DNA from: Pollenia angustigena | Taxonomy: Eukaryota > Arthropoda > Insecta > Diptera > Polleniidae | Direction of reading: 5' to 3' | Assembly (NCBI GenBank): GCA_930367215.1 | Contig: OV884056.1 | Span: 278,362,067-278,426,066 of the forward strand | Length of the DNA: 64,000 nt | Shown here: one piece after another, positions 35,688 to 46,875 of the stretch | Position numbering within the stretch: the stretch's first letter is position 1 | Layout of the letters: every line of letters starts with the position of its first letter | Notes under the pieces: model-generated | Databases searched by the model: none | What the model was told of the DNA's origin: nothing | The model's input: the letters and a program-made list of their open reading frames with translations, nothing else | Made by a program: the position numbers and the translations under genes

Positions 35688-35918
35688 CCGCCTTATACTC
35701 AATGCAAATGGATGAAACTTTGCAGCCATACATATTCCCGATGACAATACACGAATACATGGGCGTAGCCAGGATAAAATCTAGGGGGGGGGGGGCAAAT
35801 TTTTTTTAAATGTTCTTTTTTAAGAAAAGTGTTTCTTAAAAAAAATTTTTTTTAAATGTTCTTATTATTTAATAAGCGAAAGCTTCGTCAAAAAATTTGT
35901 TTAGAAATTAAAATTAAA
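35688..35918. other. Spacer with G12 tract
   Basis: ATGGGCGTAGCCAGGATAAA followed by a run of 12 G (35784-35795). A 'GGCGTAGCCAGG + poly-G' string is often seen at ends of arthropod DNA transposons (recall); no partner end is seen here. Confidence 0.4.
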
Positions 35919-36188
35919 TACATATATCGATGGTTTTCTTCCGCAACCTCGTAACTCAAAAACAACTACTTTTCAGGAGATACAAAATACTTTATTTTAA
36001 CCAAATATTTGAAACTTTTTGCTTCATATTCTTTTATAATCCAAGAATTAGGAAAAATTCCGATATTCCGCCAAACAAAAAAATTTCAAAATTGTAAAGC
36101 GGTATTTACTGATTACTTTCCCATTTAAAACAAAAAATCATAAAAAATCGAGTTACGTGGTTGCGGAAGAAAACCATCGATATGTATA
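35919..36188. repeat. MITE family H (TATCGATGG ends)
   Basis: ATATCGATGGTTTTCTTCCG, then CAACCTCGTAACTC, at the left is mirrored almost perfectly by GAGTTACGTGGTTGCGGAAG, then AAAACCATCGATAT, at the right. Non-coding, ~270 bp. Confidence 0.8.
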
Positions 36189-36879
36189 AATAAAAATAAA
36201 TTTCTAGATGACTTTTTTGTAACAATTTCATTAATTTTTAGAAAATGTTGCTCAAACCTTTTTTAAAATATAAGTTCCAGTCGTTCCAATAAGGAGCACC
36301 GAAATTCCAGATAAGTTCTGAGAACCAACGCCTTCAAGTAACCAACAGCCACAAATGGGCAGCATCTGTTTCTTATGTTGGGGGCGGCTGGAGGCGGGTG
36401 TCGGATCTTGCAGCAAGTGGCTGACTATATAAACGTGACAAATCACTTTTAAGCCAGCCCGTCTAGAGGACATACTGTCAGCCCCAATTCCAGTATCGGA
36501 TGCAAAGGCCCAATCAGCTACTCATCTTAAACCAAAACTTAAAGTATAACTAAGCTGTGCGTAAATATAATTTTAAATTTAAACCGAAATCACATTTAAT
36601 ATTGTTATAAAATTTAAATAATTAAGAATTATTTATAGTTTAAGTAATGAGTTCAAATTGTAAAGATTGTTCCAGTAAGAGTGTTATGACAAAATATTTG
36701 TTATGTTGTGAAATAGAATCTATTTTATTTTTGCAGCATTATTTCTTATGCTCTCACGTTTAGACACTCATTCTCTCAGCAATGCTACCATACGCTTAAT
36801 AAATTGAAAAATTGAGAAATAAAGAAAATCTAATACGCAAACAATGAACCAAACCGAACTTACAAAGTTTTAAATTCGC
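36189..36879. other. Unassigned, partly GC-richer DNA
   Basis: A GC-richer patch (36280-36530) is open on the minus strand for ~74 codons but shows no recognised domain or splice context. It may be part of the adjacent LINE remnant. Confidence 0.35.
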
Positions 36880-37560
36880 TCCAGTTCAACGCCAGAGATA
36901 TCATACAATCCGTCAAAAGTGGCGGACCCCATTTCGGCCAGTCACCAGTACAAGACAGTGACAGAAAAGGTGTCCTCACCCTGCTTATTTTCCGCATCGC
37001 AGCTGCAGTATTAGTAATCACATTGTCGGGCTACCTATAAACAGTTTTCTGTAATAACAAGTATCAAATGCGATACGTCCTTTTTGGTCATCGAAAGTAG
37101 AGACATGGCTCGCACGTCATTCATGCTGTCCCGAATCCAGTAGAACCCGTAAGGTAATGCCAAGGCTAGCAAGTTCATCTAACCTAATGTTTCCTCGTAT
37201 ACCCCTGTGCCCTGTTACCTATTTGCTCCTGAAATTAAACTGCTCGTTTAGAGATGAGCGGCTGTTGTCATTCTCAGAGAGAAGGAATCCTAGGCCATAA
37301 CGGTGGCACGGCTATTAGTGTAAATATCAGTTTCTTTGATCGACAGTATCTTCGCCTGGAAAATGCTACAATTATACGGAAGCATTTGCGATAAATTGAG
37401 GTTGAGCTCCCTTGAGGTTTCTCCGAAGCCCACACTTTCTCGTGACTTAGGTCAATTCGTGTAGAAGTTCACGCATTTCCTCCTGCCTGAAACATCGTTT
37501 CTAAACGAATTTCGGATCGGTATCAGTGTTCTGTAATGACGTTCATAATCCAAAACTGGG
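36880..37560 (-). pseudogene. LINE remnant with RNase H domain
   Basis: On the minus strand VTGHRGIRGNIRLDELASLG (about 37160-37220) corresponds to the W-V-P-G-H-x-x-I-x-G-N-x-x-A-D-E-L-A-R motif that ends RNase H in RNase-H-bearing non-LTR retrotransposons (I/LOA/R1-like clades). Stops and frameshifts occur throughout. The unusually balanced base composition compared with neighbouring DNA supports a former coding sequence. No end or poly-A tail defined. Confidence 0.65.
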
Positions 37561-37829
37561 GAGGTGTGAGCAACCCTCTAGTTCGAGGTTATCATGTTCA
37601 TAATCCTAAAGTGTTTGCAGCTTCATATTTCCACATCATTGTTGGGTACATTATAGGGAAATATCCGACCTCGTCGCAGGTGCGAAGAGCCCCTGTAATG
37701 GTTGATCACTAAGTTTGTTAAATTGAATAAGTGTGTTTTTTTTTTTGTTTAATTTGCAATAAGAATGCCTCAAAGGTTTGTTATAAAAGGAATAAGTTAA
37801 CGCGTGTTCTTAAAAGGCAAAAAAGTAAC
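37561..37829. other. Spacer
   Basis: Nothing recognised. Confidence 0.35.
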
Positions 37830-38220
37830 AATTGAAGCACAGCCGCGAATAACGTTGTAAACGCCACATTTTGCAATAAGTGTTTTTTTGCATATAACCG
37901 TTGACCTTACTCTCTTACACAGTTTAAACATCAAATCAACCAAAACTATGCACCTTAACGCCTTCAAAATGGCGTACAAAGTGTCAGTCAGTGGAAGAAC
38001 ATTACAAGTTACTAACAAAATGATGAAACCGAAATGGTTTTGCAGTGCGGAATAATGTTTTAAAATCCTTTTGCATTAAAGTTTTTATTATCATTATTTT
38101 TAATAATAAAAAAAAAAATGTTTAAAACAAATAATGATGCCTGTCAAAAAACGTTTTTTTGCTCTCCTGAAAAATTATTATTTTGTAACTTAAAACGTTA
38201 TTCGCGGCTGTGCTTCAATT
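37830..38220. repeat. F-related MITE, 391 bp
   Basis: ATTGAAGCACAGCCGCGAAT, then AACGTT, at the left is mirrored by AACGTTATTCGCGGCTGTGC, then TTCAAT, at the right. The internal TTTTTTGCTCTCCTG...ATTTTGTAACTT resembles family F, but the outer ends differ. Confidence 0.75.
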
Positions 38221-39221
38221 AATTAATGTAAGTTATATATTAAACACATTTTATTAACTAAACATTGCACTCTTTTAAACCCTAGTCGAATTATTGTCTT
38301 AATATTTTTTTTATGAACGTTATCAAAAAATCCCCTTAACCGTAAAAGTAGTTTTAATTTGTTGTTTGCAGCAAAACTTAGGTGTTGTCATGTACATATA
38401 ACCATTTCATTGATATTTTAACGATTATTAGACGCTTAACGAGAGTATTGAAATATTTATTCCTTCTATTTCTGTAGAATTTTATATAAATAATTTTTAT
38501 AGGCGGGTATGATGACGAGTACTACGTACATATGATCCCCCATATTCATAAGCGATTATTAAATTTAACCAACGTTTATCAACAAAATTGCCATAGACAA
38601 TTCGTTTTGTAAGCCTTTATTTAGTTAAAATTTTTTATGAATACATATATACATAAATAAAAGTTAAAACTACAAATGCAAGTCAAATTTTAACTTTTAT
38701 TTTTGACTGAAAAATATCTGCCGAATTGTAACTTTTATCAAAGTTATTTTCGGGAATACAAAATTTATTATTAATAAGATTTCTGTATGACGTGTTAAAT
38801 TCCCAATTCTTCATATTTGATAAATACACTGATATTTATTGTTGAGGGAAAGCTAGCTTCTATGCGGATTTTACTGGTTGCTTATGCCAGATCATCCGGA
38901 AACCTTTTCCAAAGATTTTAGAAAAGTTAAAAATATTATACACTTAAAACCCTAAACGAATAAGAATTTTAAACACTCAAAGGCTACTTGTAACAATAGC
39001 AAAGCTTAAACAAAACACAAACAATAAACAGTGAGTTTATCTTTCCTTACTTTTATTTTTGACTGAAAAAATATCAGTAAAATTTTAACTTTTATTTTTG
39101 ACTGAAAAAATATCAGTTAAAAAAAAATAACCGTTTTTTTTGATTTTTTGAAAAAATTAAAAAAATAAAATTATTTTAATGATTTTATTCCTTGGCTAAT
39201 AACCATCACAATGCTATACAC
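38221..39221 (-). repeat. Family C copy (inverted, about 38700-39060) and flanks
   Basis: Reverse-oriented family C: ATTTCTGTATGACGTG, TTGAGGGAAAGCTAGCTTC, AACAATAAACAGTGAG. Just upstream, 38545-38645 shows an ATTCATAA...TTATGAAT inverted pair, also recognisable inverted at about 70-165. The rest is AT-rich. Confidence 0.5.
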
Positions 39222-39899
39222 TAAAGCCCTGCACGAATGCATTTGAATGCCGTTTCAAAACATTATTTTTTTTTTAACTACTGATTGTCGATTGCTTTTT
39301 GCTAACGAATCAAATTTTGTATTGTGAAAAACACATAAAGCAGGATAAAAATATAAACACACAAATGCAAATGAATTTTAATTAGTGTGTTATAAACGAC
39401 CAAATACGAAGTGTAAAGAGCACGGAATATACTCCACACAACAACGAAACAAACGAATAACACAAACTACACCAAATCACACGAATCGCACGAATCACAC
39501 CAAACAACAGTAACAAAATAGGTGATATGAATTATCTTATTTTTTTACACTTTTTGTACACTCGTCGAAGTCACATCGACGACTAAATTGATGAGCATAA
39601 AAATATGTGTAAGTAGTGGTATACACAATTATGCAAAGAAACGGAATTTCCTGTTATAGACTCACAATTGTTGTGTGTTATGTTTTCGTTCACATCAAAT
39701 TATACATTGCCTTGATTTGTTTTTTTAAATCAAACTACTGCTTAACAACGAGTTGTTTGAAACCAACTACTGTTAAAAATTGATTCGGTTTTTTTTGTAT
39801 ATCATTCGAACTGATTTAAAAAAACACAGTATTTGACACAACAATAACTTGGTGTAGAGAACTGTGAAAAAGAAACAAATGCATTCGTGCAGGGCTTTA
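39222..39899. mobile_element. hAT MITE, 678 bp
   Basis: The TIRs are TAAAGCCCTGCACGAATGCA at the left with its inverse at the right, and a perfect 8-bp duplication CTATACAC (39214-39221, 39900-39907). The sequence next to the right duplication (CAGCGGTCAACAACTACTTT) itself looks like a hAT terminus of another family. Confidence 0.85.
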
Positions 39900-41445
39900 C
39901 TATACACCAGCGGTCAACAACTACTTTCATTTGGGGTCCGTTTTTTAAGAAATCGCGAGCGTCGCGGACCGGAAGGTAAAAAGCTGAACTATTTAAATAA
40001 TATGTTTAGATACTGTATCAATGGACAAATAAAACGAATTTTTTTTTTCAATAAAATGTATATTTATTTGTTAACATTATAATTGTACAAAATATTTACA
40101 TTTTAAAATTTGGGCCTCAGCGCCATAAGGGCAATTTTGAGGCAAGTTGGCAAACATTTTTTGTTTAATATTTGAACTAAAATATTTTATTTAATAACAC
40201 AACGTGACAAAATTTCAACAAAGTCGTGACCAAATGAATTTGACACGTTAACTTAATGTATAATTTTCCGCTGAACCCGAATATGAAGTCAGAATTGTCA
40301 AAAGTAGAGCAGATATTCCAAAATAACCGTTATTTGGGTTTTTAAAAAAGATGTTGTGACTGAAATGCAAATATGTTCAAAAATTTTAAGCGGATTATTT
40401 TAAGTGAAAGGTTATAAAATTTCTAAAATACCCATGGATTGCTTGTAAAGATTGGTCAAGAAATGGCAGAGTTACAAGGGATAAAAGTTCAAGCTTCATT
40501 GAAATTTTTATGATTTTGTTCAACTTTGCTCTTTTCAAGTTATTTTTTTTAAACCAATGATTTTAAAATCCTAATGTTTTATTGCATGCGACATTAGATT
40601 ATTAGATTAAATATGCACATTTTGAGCCCAACAAGACATATATTGGTACAAAAATGACAAAGCTACAGAAGATTTAGTAAATTAACCCACATAGAAATTC
40701 AATAGTTTCAAGCTATTTTTACCAAATAATGATATAAACCAAAATTAAAGAAAAATTTCGTTAACAATACAAAATTTTAAAAACGTAAACAAAAAGGTTT
40801 TTTGAATGAAAATTCGTATGATTAAGAAAATTTTTTTCAACTTTTTAAATTTGCCTTAAGATGTTTTGTCAAAATGCCACAGAATTATTTACAATAATAT
40901 ACAAAAATATATTTTACTCAAATCACCAATTTAAGTAAAATTTCCTAACTTAACATATCCAAATAAGTAGAAATTGTGCTTACAGCACTTCAAAATTGTC
41001 ATACAAGAGAGTTGAACGAACTTAAAGCATCTCCGTTTGTCTGAAGTAGGATTTGCTATTCGATTAGAATCGTTGATCTCATTATTCACATTTATTAATC
41101 GTAATCGCAGAATTATTTAGTGCCATTATGATGAAAATATAAAGTTTTAAGTAAAATTTTACGTCAAAATTATGTGACCTAATCCTTTGACTATATAATA
41201 GACTTGTCTGAGTTCACACCACGAAAGTTTTCTTTTACAAAGTCGTAGTTTATTGGCGAGAGGTGAGCAAACAATAGCATGTTCTCTTACCCTCTCATGT
41301 GGCAATATTAATTTTTTGTAATATATATTTGACCAATTCGATTAAAAGTTTAAGCACTATCGAAAGTGTCATCGATAGACTTACAAAAAAAATATTAATA
41401 AAACAAAGTACAGTGGCTCAAAAGTATAACACTGGTTTACAGCCA
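39900..41445. other. Possible second hAT end, family G repeat, spacer
   Basis: CAGCGGTCAACAAC (39908), then GGGGTCCG...CGCGGACCGG, resembles a hAT 5' end, with no right end found. Family G occurs at about 40720-40895 (TTGTCAAAATGCCACAGAAT). ACAGTGGCTCAAAAGTATAA at 41410 resembles a Tc1-type end. No gene. Confidence 0.4.
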
Positions 41446-42180
41446 AAAATTACCAAGAACGCCACGTGCCTAGATAAGTTGATTTTGACCTCCTGAACAC
41501 GAAAAACGCTGTAATTTTTTTTTCAATAGTTTAGTTTTTTAGATAACGGTACTTTTGTGTTTTTCGGTGTATGGTCCCACTCAAACCCTTGTGAAGCCCA
41601 ACCGAAAGTTCGAAATTTGCCTATTTTTTATTTTTCATCTCATATAAAATTCCGTTTTTTTAAATACGTTAAAACTGATGGTTAAAAAAAAGGCGGAATT
41701 TTATATGGGATGAAAATATTGTCGTTCCACAAAATCCTTAATAAAACCTTTATTTTTCATCCGATTTTTTTCAAATTACGCTTAAAATGTTGGTAACAAA
41801 ATAAATTATTTGGTTAAAAAATAAAACATTCCAGATATTTACTATAACGTAGAAAAAAAAAGAAATAAAAATGAAAAATTTTGAAAAAAACGTAAAAAAT
41901 AGGCAGATTTCGAACTTTGAGGTGCCATAACTCAGCCAATTCTTATCAGATAAAAATTCTTAGCATATCGACGGAAAAGGCATTCAATTACCTTTCCAAC
42001 ATTTATCTTGATCGGACTTTTCGGTTGGGCTCCACAAGGGTTTGAGTGGGACCATACACCGAAAAACACAAAAGTACCGTTATCTAAAAAACTAAACTAT
42101 TGAAAAAAAAATTACAGCGTTTTTCGTGTTCAGGAGGTCAAAATTAACTTATCTAGGCACGTGGCGTTCTTGGTAATTTT
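41446..42180. repeat. 735-bp inverted-repeat element
   Basis: The left arm AAAATTACCAAGAACGCCAC, then GTGCCTAGATAAGTT, through GGTGTATGGTCCCACTCAAA, is mirrored exactly to GGCGTTCTTGGTAATTTT at 42180. The arms are about 180-200 bp. It sits inside a weaker outer pair, ACACTGGTTTACA / TGTAAAGCAGTGT, suggesting insertion into another small element. Confidence 0.75.
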
Positions 42181-42909
42181 CCAAATTAAAAATTTGTAAA
42201 GCAGTGTAATTGAACACAAGGTTTATAATTACACTATGCTAGTTGCAAAATTAGACAAGCCGGCCACATGTCGGTTTAGCATAATTCGGGTTCGCTGAAT
42301 CCAATGGTGCCCACCGTTTTTTTAGGTAAGCTCTGGTTTTCGAGAAACACCGTTATTTTGAAAATGGAGGAGGTTGCACAACATATATTCGCGTAACTCA
42401 AAAAAGGTTCAGTTTATTAAAAAAAAACTGAAATTCCGTAATAAAATTTCCTTTAAAACTTAGCAAAACTTTTTTTAAATACTATAAAACGACTGCTCGT
42501 TTTAGAAATATAATTTTTTTTTGGAAAAAAAAAATAATTTTTTTATCAAAATGTCGAAATTCTTGTGTTTTAAAAATTCATAAAAAATTGGAAAATGCAG
42601 CTAAGCTTCTAAATTTTTGCAGACATACAGCCATTGGCGCTGGAGTCCCACAAGGCAGCATCCTGGGCCCTCTATTATACTTAATTTATACTTGCCAACA
42701 AGCAACTACACCCAAACTTCAACATTTGCAGACGATACAGCTTTTCTAAGCGTCCACGAAAACCGTTATGAAACATCTCGTTACTTACAGCACCATTTAT
42801 TTCAACTAGAAATATGGTTAAGACAATGGAGGATAATGGTCAATGAGCAAAAATGCGTACATATAACATTCACCTTGCGCCGGGAATCTTGCCCCCCTAT
42901 TATAATCAA

Positions 42910-44095
42910 TAGTGTCCGACCGAACGTTCGGGTTCGGTTACGGAGTTCGGCAAAAAATGATGTTCGGCCAAGGTTCGGGGTTCGGCGAAATTTTTACCGA
43001 ACTTTACCGAACACCGAACTTTTCTATGAAATAACAAATTATTATAACTTCAAATTATAATTTGGCATCATTGTTTATGAAAATAATGCGAAAACAAAAC
43101 AACTATTTTTCTCTATGATTATTAGTACGAAAAAATACAGCGATGACCAAATAAAATGCTTAAGTGTATAAAAATGTCTTTATGTGTAATTTTTAGAAGA
43201 CGGTAAAAATACAACAAAAAAAAACGGTTAAATTTTATTTGTTCAAAAAATATTCAATTTATATTTTGCGAATGGTAAGATAATCTAGTTTTGGGTGAAC
43301 CACAAACCAAACTTTATAGTATACATTGTCATCCAATCCATTTTGGAGTTTTTTTTGAAAAAAATTGAGCTAGCGCTAAATGCAAATGTTGCGCCAACAA
43401 ATGTCAATATTAAACGCCAATTAGAGAAAATACACCCCAACGAATTAAAAAAATACAATGTAGAAGTATAAGTGCTAATATGTATACATAGCCCTAGTAT
43501 TATTACCAAATTATTGGCATAGTACGACGGAGTGGCCAAGAATGTTTTAGTAATGAAAACAACTCCCGTCGTTTTGCGAAAAAACCTCACACAGGGAAGC
43601 AAATTTCTAAAACTTTCTAAGAAATTTTGAACCGCGATGAATTGTAACCGTAAGCGGGGGATAATTTTCAAAATAGCATTTAAGTGATACGTATAGGAAT
43701 ATATATAGATTTAAATATCAGGTGTATATTTTTTAAAATTTCCGTGAGATTAAATGGTTGTTTTCAAACTTCAACCCGATCCCTGCGTGAACTTTTTTAA
43801 CAATCCGAAAAAATTATCATATTTTTTATTAATAAATTTTAATGTTCTACACGACTAAACTATGCCGTTTTTGATTTTCGCAAAAAGTGTGAAAAAGTTA
43901 TAGCCCTAATGTATACTGCATTAAAATTGAACTTTATTTTTTATTTTTTGTCTTAAAAAAAGCAATTACTAATTATTTTTTAACTATAAAATAGTTTTGA
44001 CTTCTATAAAAAGTTCGGGTTCGGGTTCGGCCGAACTTGTCAAAATTTACCGAAGTTCGGGTTCGGTCTCAAAAAGTGCGTTCGGTCGGACACTA
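42910..44095 (+). mobile_element. hAT element, 1.19 kb, in the LINE
   Basis: Ends TAGTGTCCGACCGAACGTTC and inverse, flanked by the perfect 8-bp duplication ATAATCAA (42902-42909, 44096-44103). The sub-terminal GTTCGGGTTCGG repeats are inverted at both ends. The remains of a BED zinc finger are inside. Confidence 0.9.
43331..43471 (+). pseudogene. Degenerate BED zinc finger of a hAT transposase
   Basis: Read across two frames: SNPFWSFF (43333-43356), then SAKCKCC with the paired cysteines, then after a frameshift TNVNIKRQLEKIHPNELKKY. This matches the order W-x-F-F ... C-x-x-C ... T-x-N-L-x-R-H-L-x-x-x-H-P of BED fingers at the N-terminus of hAT transposases. The first zinc-binding His reads Gln. 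Inferred from motif spacing. Confidence 0.5.
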
Positions 44096-44778
44096 ATAAT
44101 CAATAATCAAATAATTCCTCAACATTCGCATGTAAAATATCTCGGTATACATCTGGATCGGCGATTAACGTGGAAATGCCATATAGAGACAAAATTAACT
44201 CAAATGAAACTAAAAGCCATTCAAATTTATTGGCTTATTGGTTGAAATTCTGTCCCTAGTCTCGATTGCAAACTTTACAACTCTACTTAAATCCTATCTG
44301 GTGCTACGGTATTCAACTATGGGGCACTGCCTCGCAGCGTGGCCATTTTGGCATTTTTGCAGCTAGATTTAGCATTTTTTTGTCTGCTTTAGCTGCAAAT
44401 TTTTCATTTGGCAGTTATCATTTTTTTTAGCATTTTTCAACTAGATATTTAGCATATTTAAGCATTATTTAATTAAAGAATACTCAAGTTGTATTTTTTG
44501 AAAATCTACCACGCTTTTTTGTTGAATGCTCATACAAACCCCTACTCTTTTGCTATAGAAACTGTACACTCTTTTAAAAGACCTTTCATATCAAATTGTT
44601 TTAAAATTTGATCAGTTTGATCCATTAAATTCATGTTAAGCGGATTTTTTCCCTCAATTACGATTTTAAAAAAGCTTAATTAATTTTCATAATTTAACAA
44701 ATACCAACTTTTCTTGTGGAGAAAACAGTTTAAAAACTACTGAATGCAAATTAAGCGAACATTTAAAAGAATAAATGA

Positions 44779-45222
44779 TTGATTTCACTGTAGAAAAAAT
44801 TACAACTTTGGAACATCAGTGGCAGAAACAAAATTCATATGAATTATTAAATAAGAACTCAACAGTTGATTTCTGGATAAATGTATATGGATATTAAAAT
44901 GCATTTAATGAAAATCCATTCAGTGAATTAGCTTCTTTTGCAATGAAGTTCTTGGTTTTGCCATTTAGCAACGCGGAAAATAGGAAAATAGGTTTTTAGT
45001 GGTATAAATTTCTTAAAACCGAAAATTCGAATTAGAATGACGTTAAAGTCTATGGAAATCGCTACTTTATATTAGGTGTGGTTTAAAATGTTATGATAGT
45101 TTTTAATAATTGTACGATCTCATATAAAAATGCAATAAGAACATATGTTATAATGATATCTCGATCGATTTTTCAGAAGCTGAAGAAGAATATTCATTTG
45201 ATGACGTATTTAATTTATAAAA
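44779..45222 (+). pseudogene. hAT transposase C-terminal remnant, lineage 1
   Basis: FTVEKITTLEHQWQKQNSYE, then DFWINVYGY, and after a stop NENPFSELASFAMKFLVLPF, then SNAE. This corresponds to the F/W-preceded dimerisation region of hATs with the L-P-F-S-N-A-x-V-E-R motif. After a break, KPKIRIRMTLKSMEIATLY fits the K-x-K-x-R-N-R-x segment. Stop-ridden. Confidence 0.6.
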
Positions 45223-45423
45223 TGAAATTTTTTATTTAACATGTTATATAATTTTTATTGAAATATTAAATAGTAGCCATTTATGGGTCAAGTTCCCTTA
45301 ATTTTTTGTTATGGTATGATACCTTTTCTTAGAAAACTTTTTATGTACGTATATAAAGACTGAAATATATTTCTTTTATATTTTTAAGACTTTTTCTGTT
45401 TTATTAATATTTTATTGTTATTG

Positions 45424-46494
45424 TATCCTCCACCACAATTAGTTGTGAAGAGGGTATATTAAGTTTGTCATTCCGTGTGAAACTTTTTTATTATTCATCT
45501 CAGACCCCATAAAGTAGATATATTCTGGGTCCTTGAGTGATTCTACGTCGATTAAGCCATGTCCGTCTGTCCGACTGTTGAAAACACGCTCACTTTCGAA
45601 CAACTAAAAAGTTAGTAGTTATCCTAAGCAGTTTGGGATTGAAATCCAGCAAAATCGGTTCAGTAGGACCAGAGCTATGAATCAAAATGTGGAACCACCA
45701 CCTAAAAAAATTGATAATTATGTTAAAAAATAACATAAATGGTGGAACAAGGCACGGAATCAGATAAGATTTCGTAAAAATTTGTTTTATTTGACTGGAA
45801 ATAACACTGTGCAATTTCGTGACGATCGGTTCATAATTTACCTTAGGCCCCACATAAACCCTACTACCGGAAAACAGTTTAGTACGCCTAAAACCGTAAA
45901 AAATAATGCAATCAGCAAAAATTTGTTAAAATTTTTGCTCGTCACAGTTTTATAGGACTATAAATGATACTATGCAATTTCGTGAAGATCAGTACATAAT
46001 TTACCCTAGGCCCCATAGAAACCCTACTCCCGGAAAACAGATTAGTATACCTAAAACCATAATTAATAATGCTATTATAACAGAAATTGGTACGTCACAG
46101 TTTTTTAGAACTAGAAATAACACTGTAAAATTTCGTGACGATCGGTCCATAATTTACCTTAGGCCCCATATAAACCCTACTACCGGAAAACAGTTTAGTA
46201 CGCCTAAAACCGAAAAAATAATGCAATCATAACAAATTTTGGCTTGTCACAGTTTCATAGGACTGGAAATAACGCTGTGAAATATCGTGACGATCGGTCC
46301 ATTATTTAACCTAGGCCCCATATAAACCCTACTATCGGAAAACAGTTTAGTCGCCTAAAACCATAATTAATAACAAATCGTCACAGTTTAAGATAATAAT
46401 AACATCATACAGATATTACTCCTTAAACATTCGAACTGTCGGTGGTGGGTATCAATGATTCGGCACAGCCGAATATAGCACTCTAACTTGTTTT
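45424..46494 (+). mobile_element. Helentron-like family A, copy 3
   Basis: Starts TATCCTCCACCACAATTAG and carries a shorter microsatellite. The CGTGA(A/C)GATC core lies at 45818, 45981, 46134 and 46286. It ends with the hairpin TTCGGCACAGCCGAA and CTTGTTTT. Nested in the 44335-47149 hAT, hence younger than it. Confidence 0.75.
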
Positions 46495-46542
46495 TTATAT
46501 TATTTTGTTTATTTTCATGTAAAACTTCTAGAAATTAGTTTA

Positions 46543-46875
46543 TTATATGTTTAGTTTGACGAACATAATTTTTTCCAAATTTTCTACGGAAAGATTGGAA
46601 CGTTGGTCGCTCAGAACCAATTTAAGGGCAGAGAATGCTCTTTCCACGCTCACCTGGGTTGCAGGAACACAGTGAACAATTTTTGATAATTTACACAAAT
46701 ATGAATAGTGTATTTTTTTTGCCTCCCAGAGCTCGAAAAGAGGTTTATTAATCGATAAGGGCCTAGGTGAAAAATTATCTATTTCATAGAAAGCTTTTCG
46801 TTTTTCATCATCATCATGATTTTCATTGCTTTCCAGTTTCCTATCTATGTTTAGGGAGTTCAAATACTGTCCCAA
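46543..46875 (-). pseudogene. hAT transposase C-terminal remnant, lineage 2
   Basis: The last ~110 residues are open on the minus strand. NKPLFELWEAKKIHYSYLCKL leads into VPATQVSVERAFSALKLVLS, then DQRSNLSVENLEKIMFVKLN, the classic hAT dimerisation domain with intact S-V-E-R-A-F-S. It is in opposite orientation to, and of a different subtype from, the remnant at 44779-45222. Confidence 0.85.

Noticed and set aside
43285..43671. 128-codon minus-strand reading frame with hydrophobic stretches
   Set aside because: It lies wholly inside the hAT at 42910-44095, opposite to a degenerate BED finger on the plus strand; no start context or homology, so a shadow.
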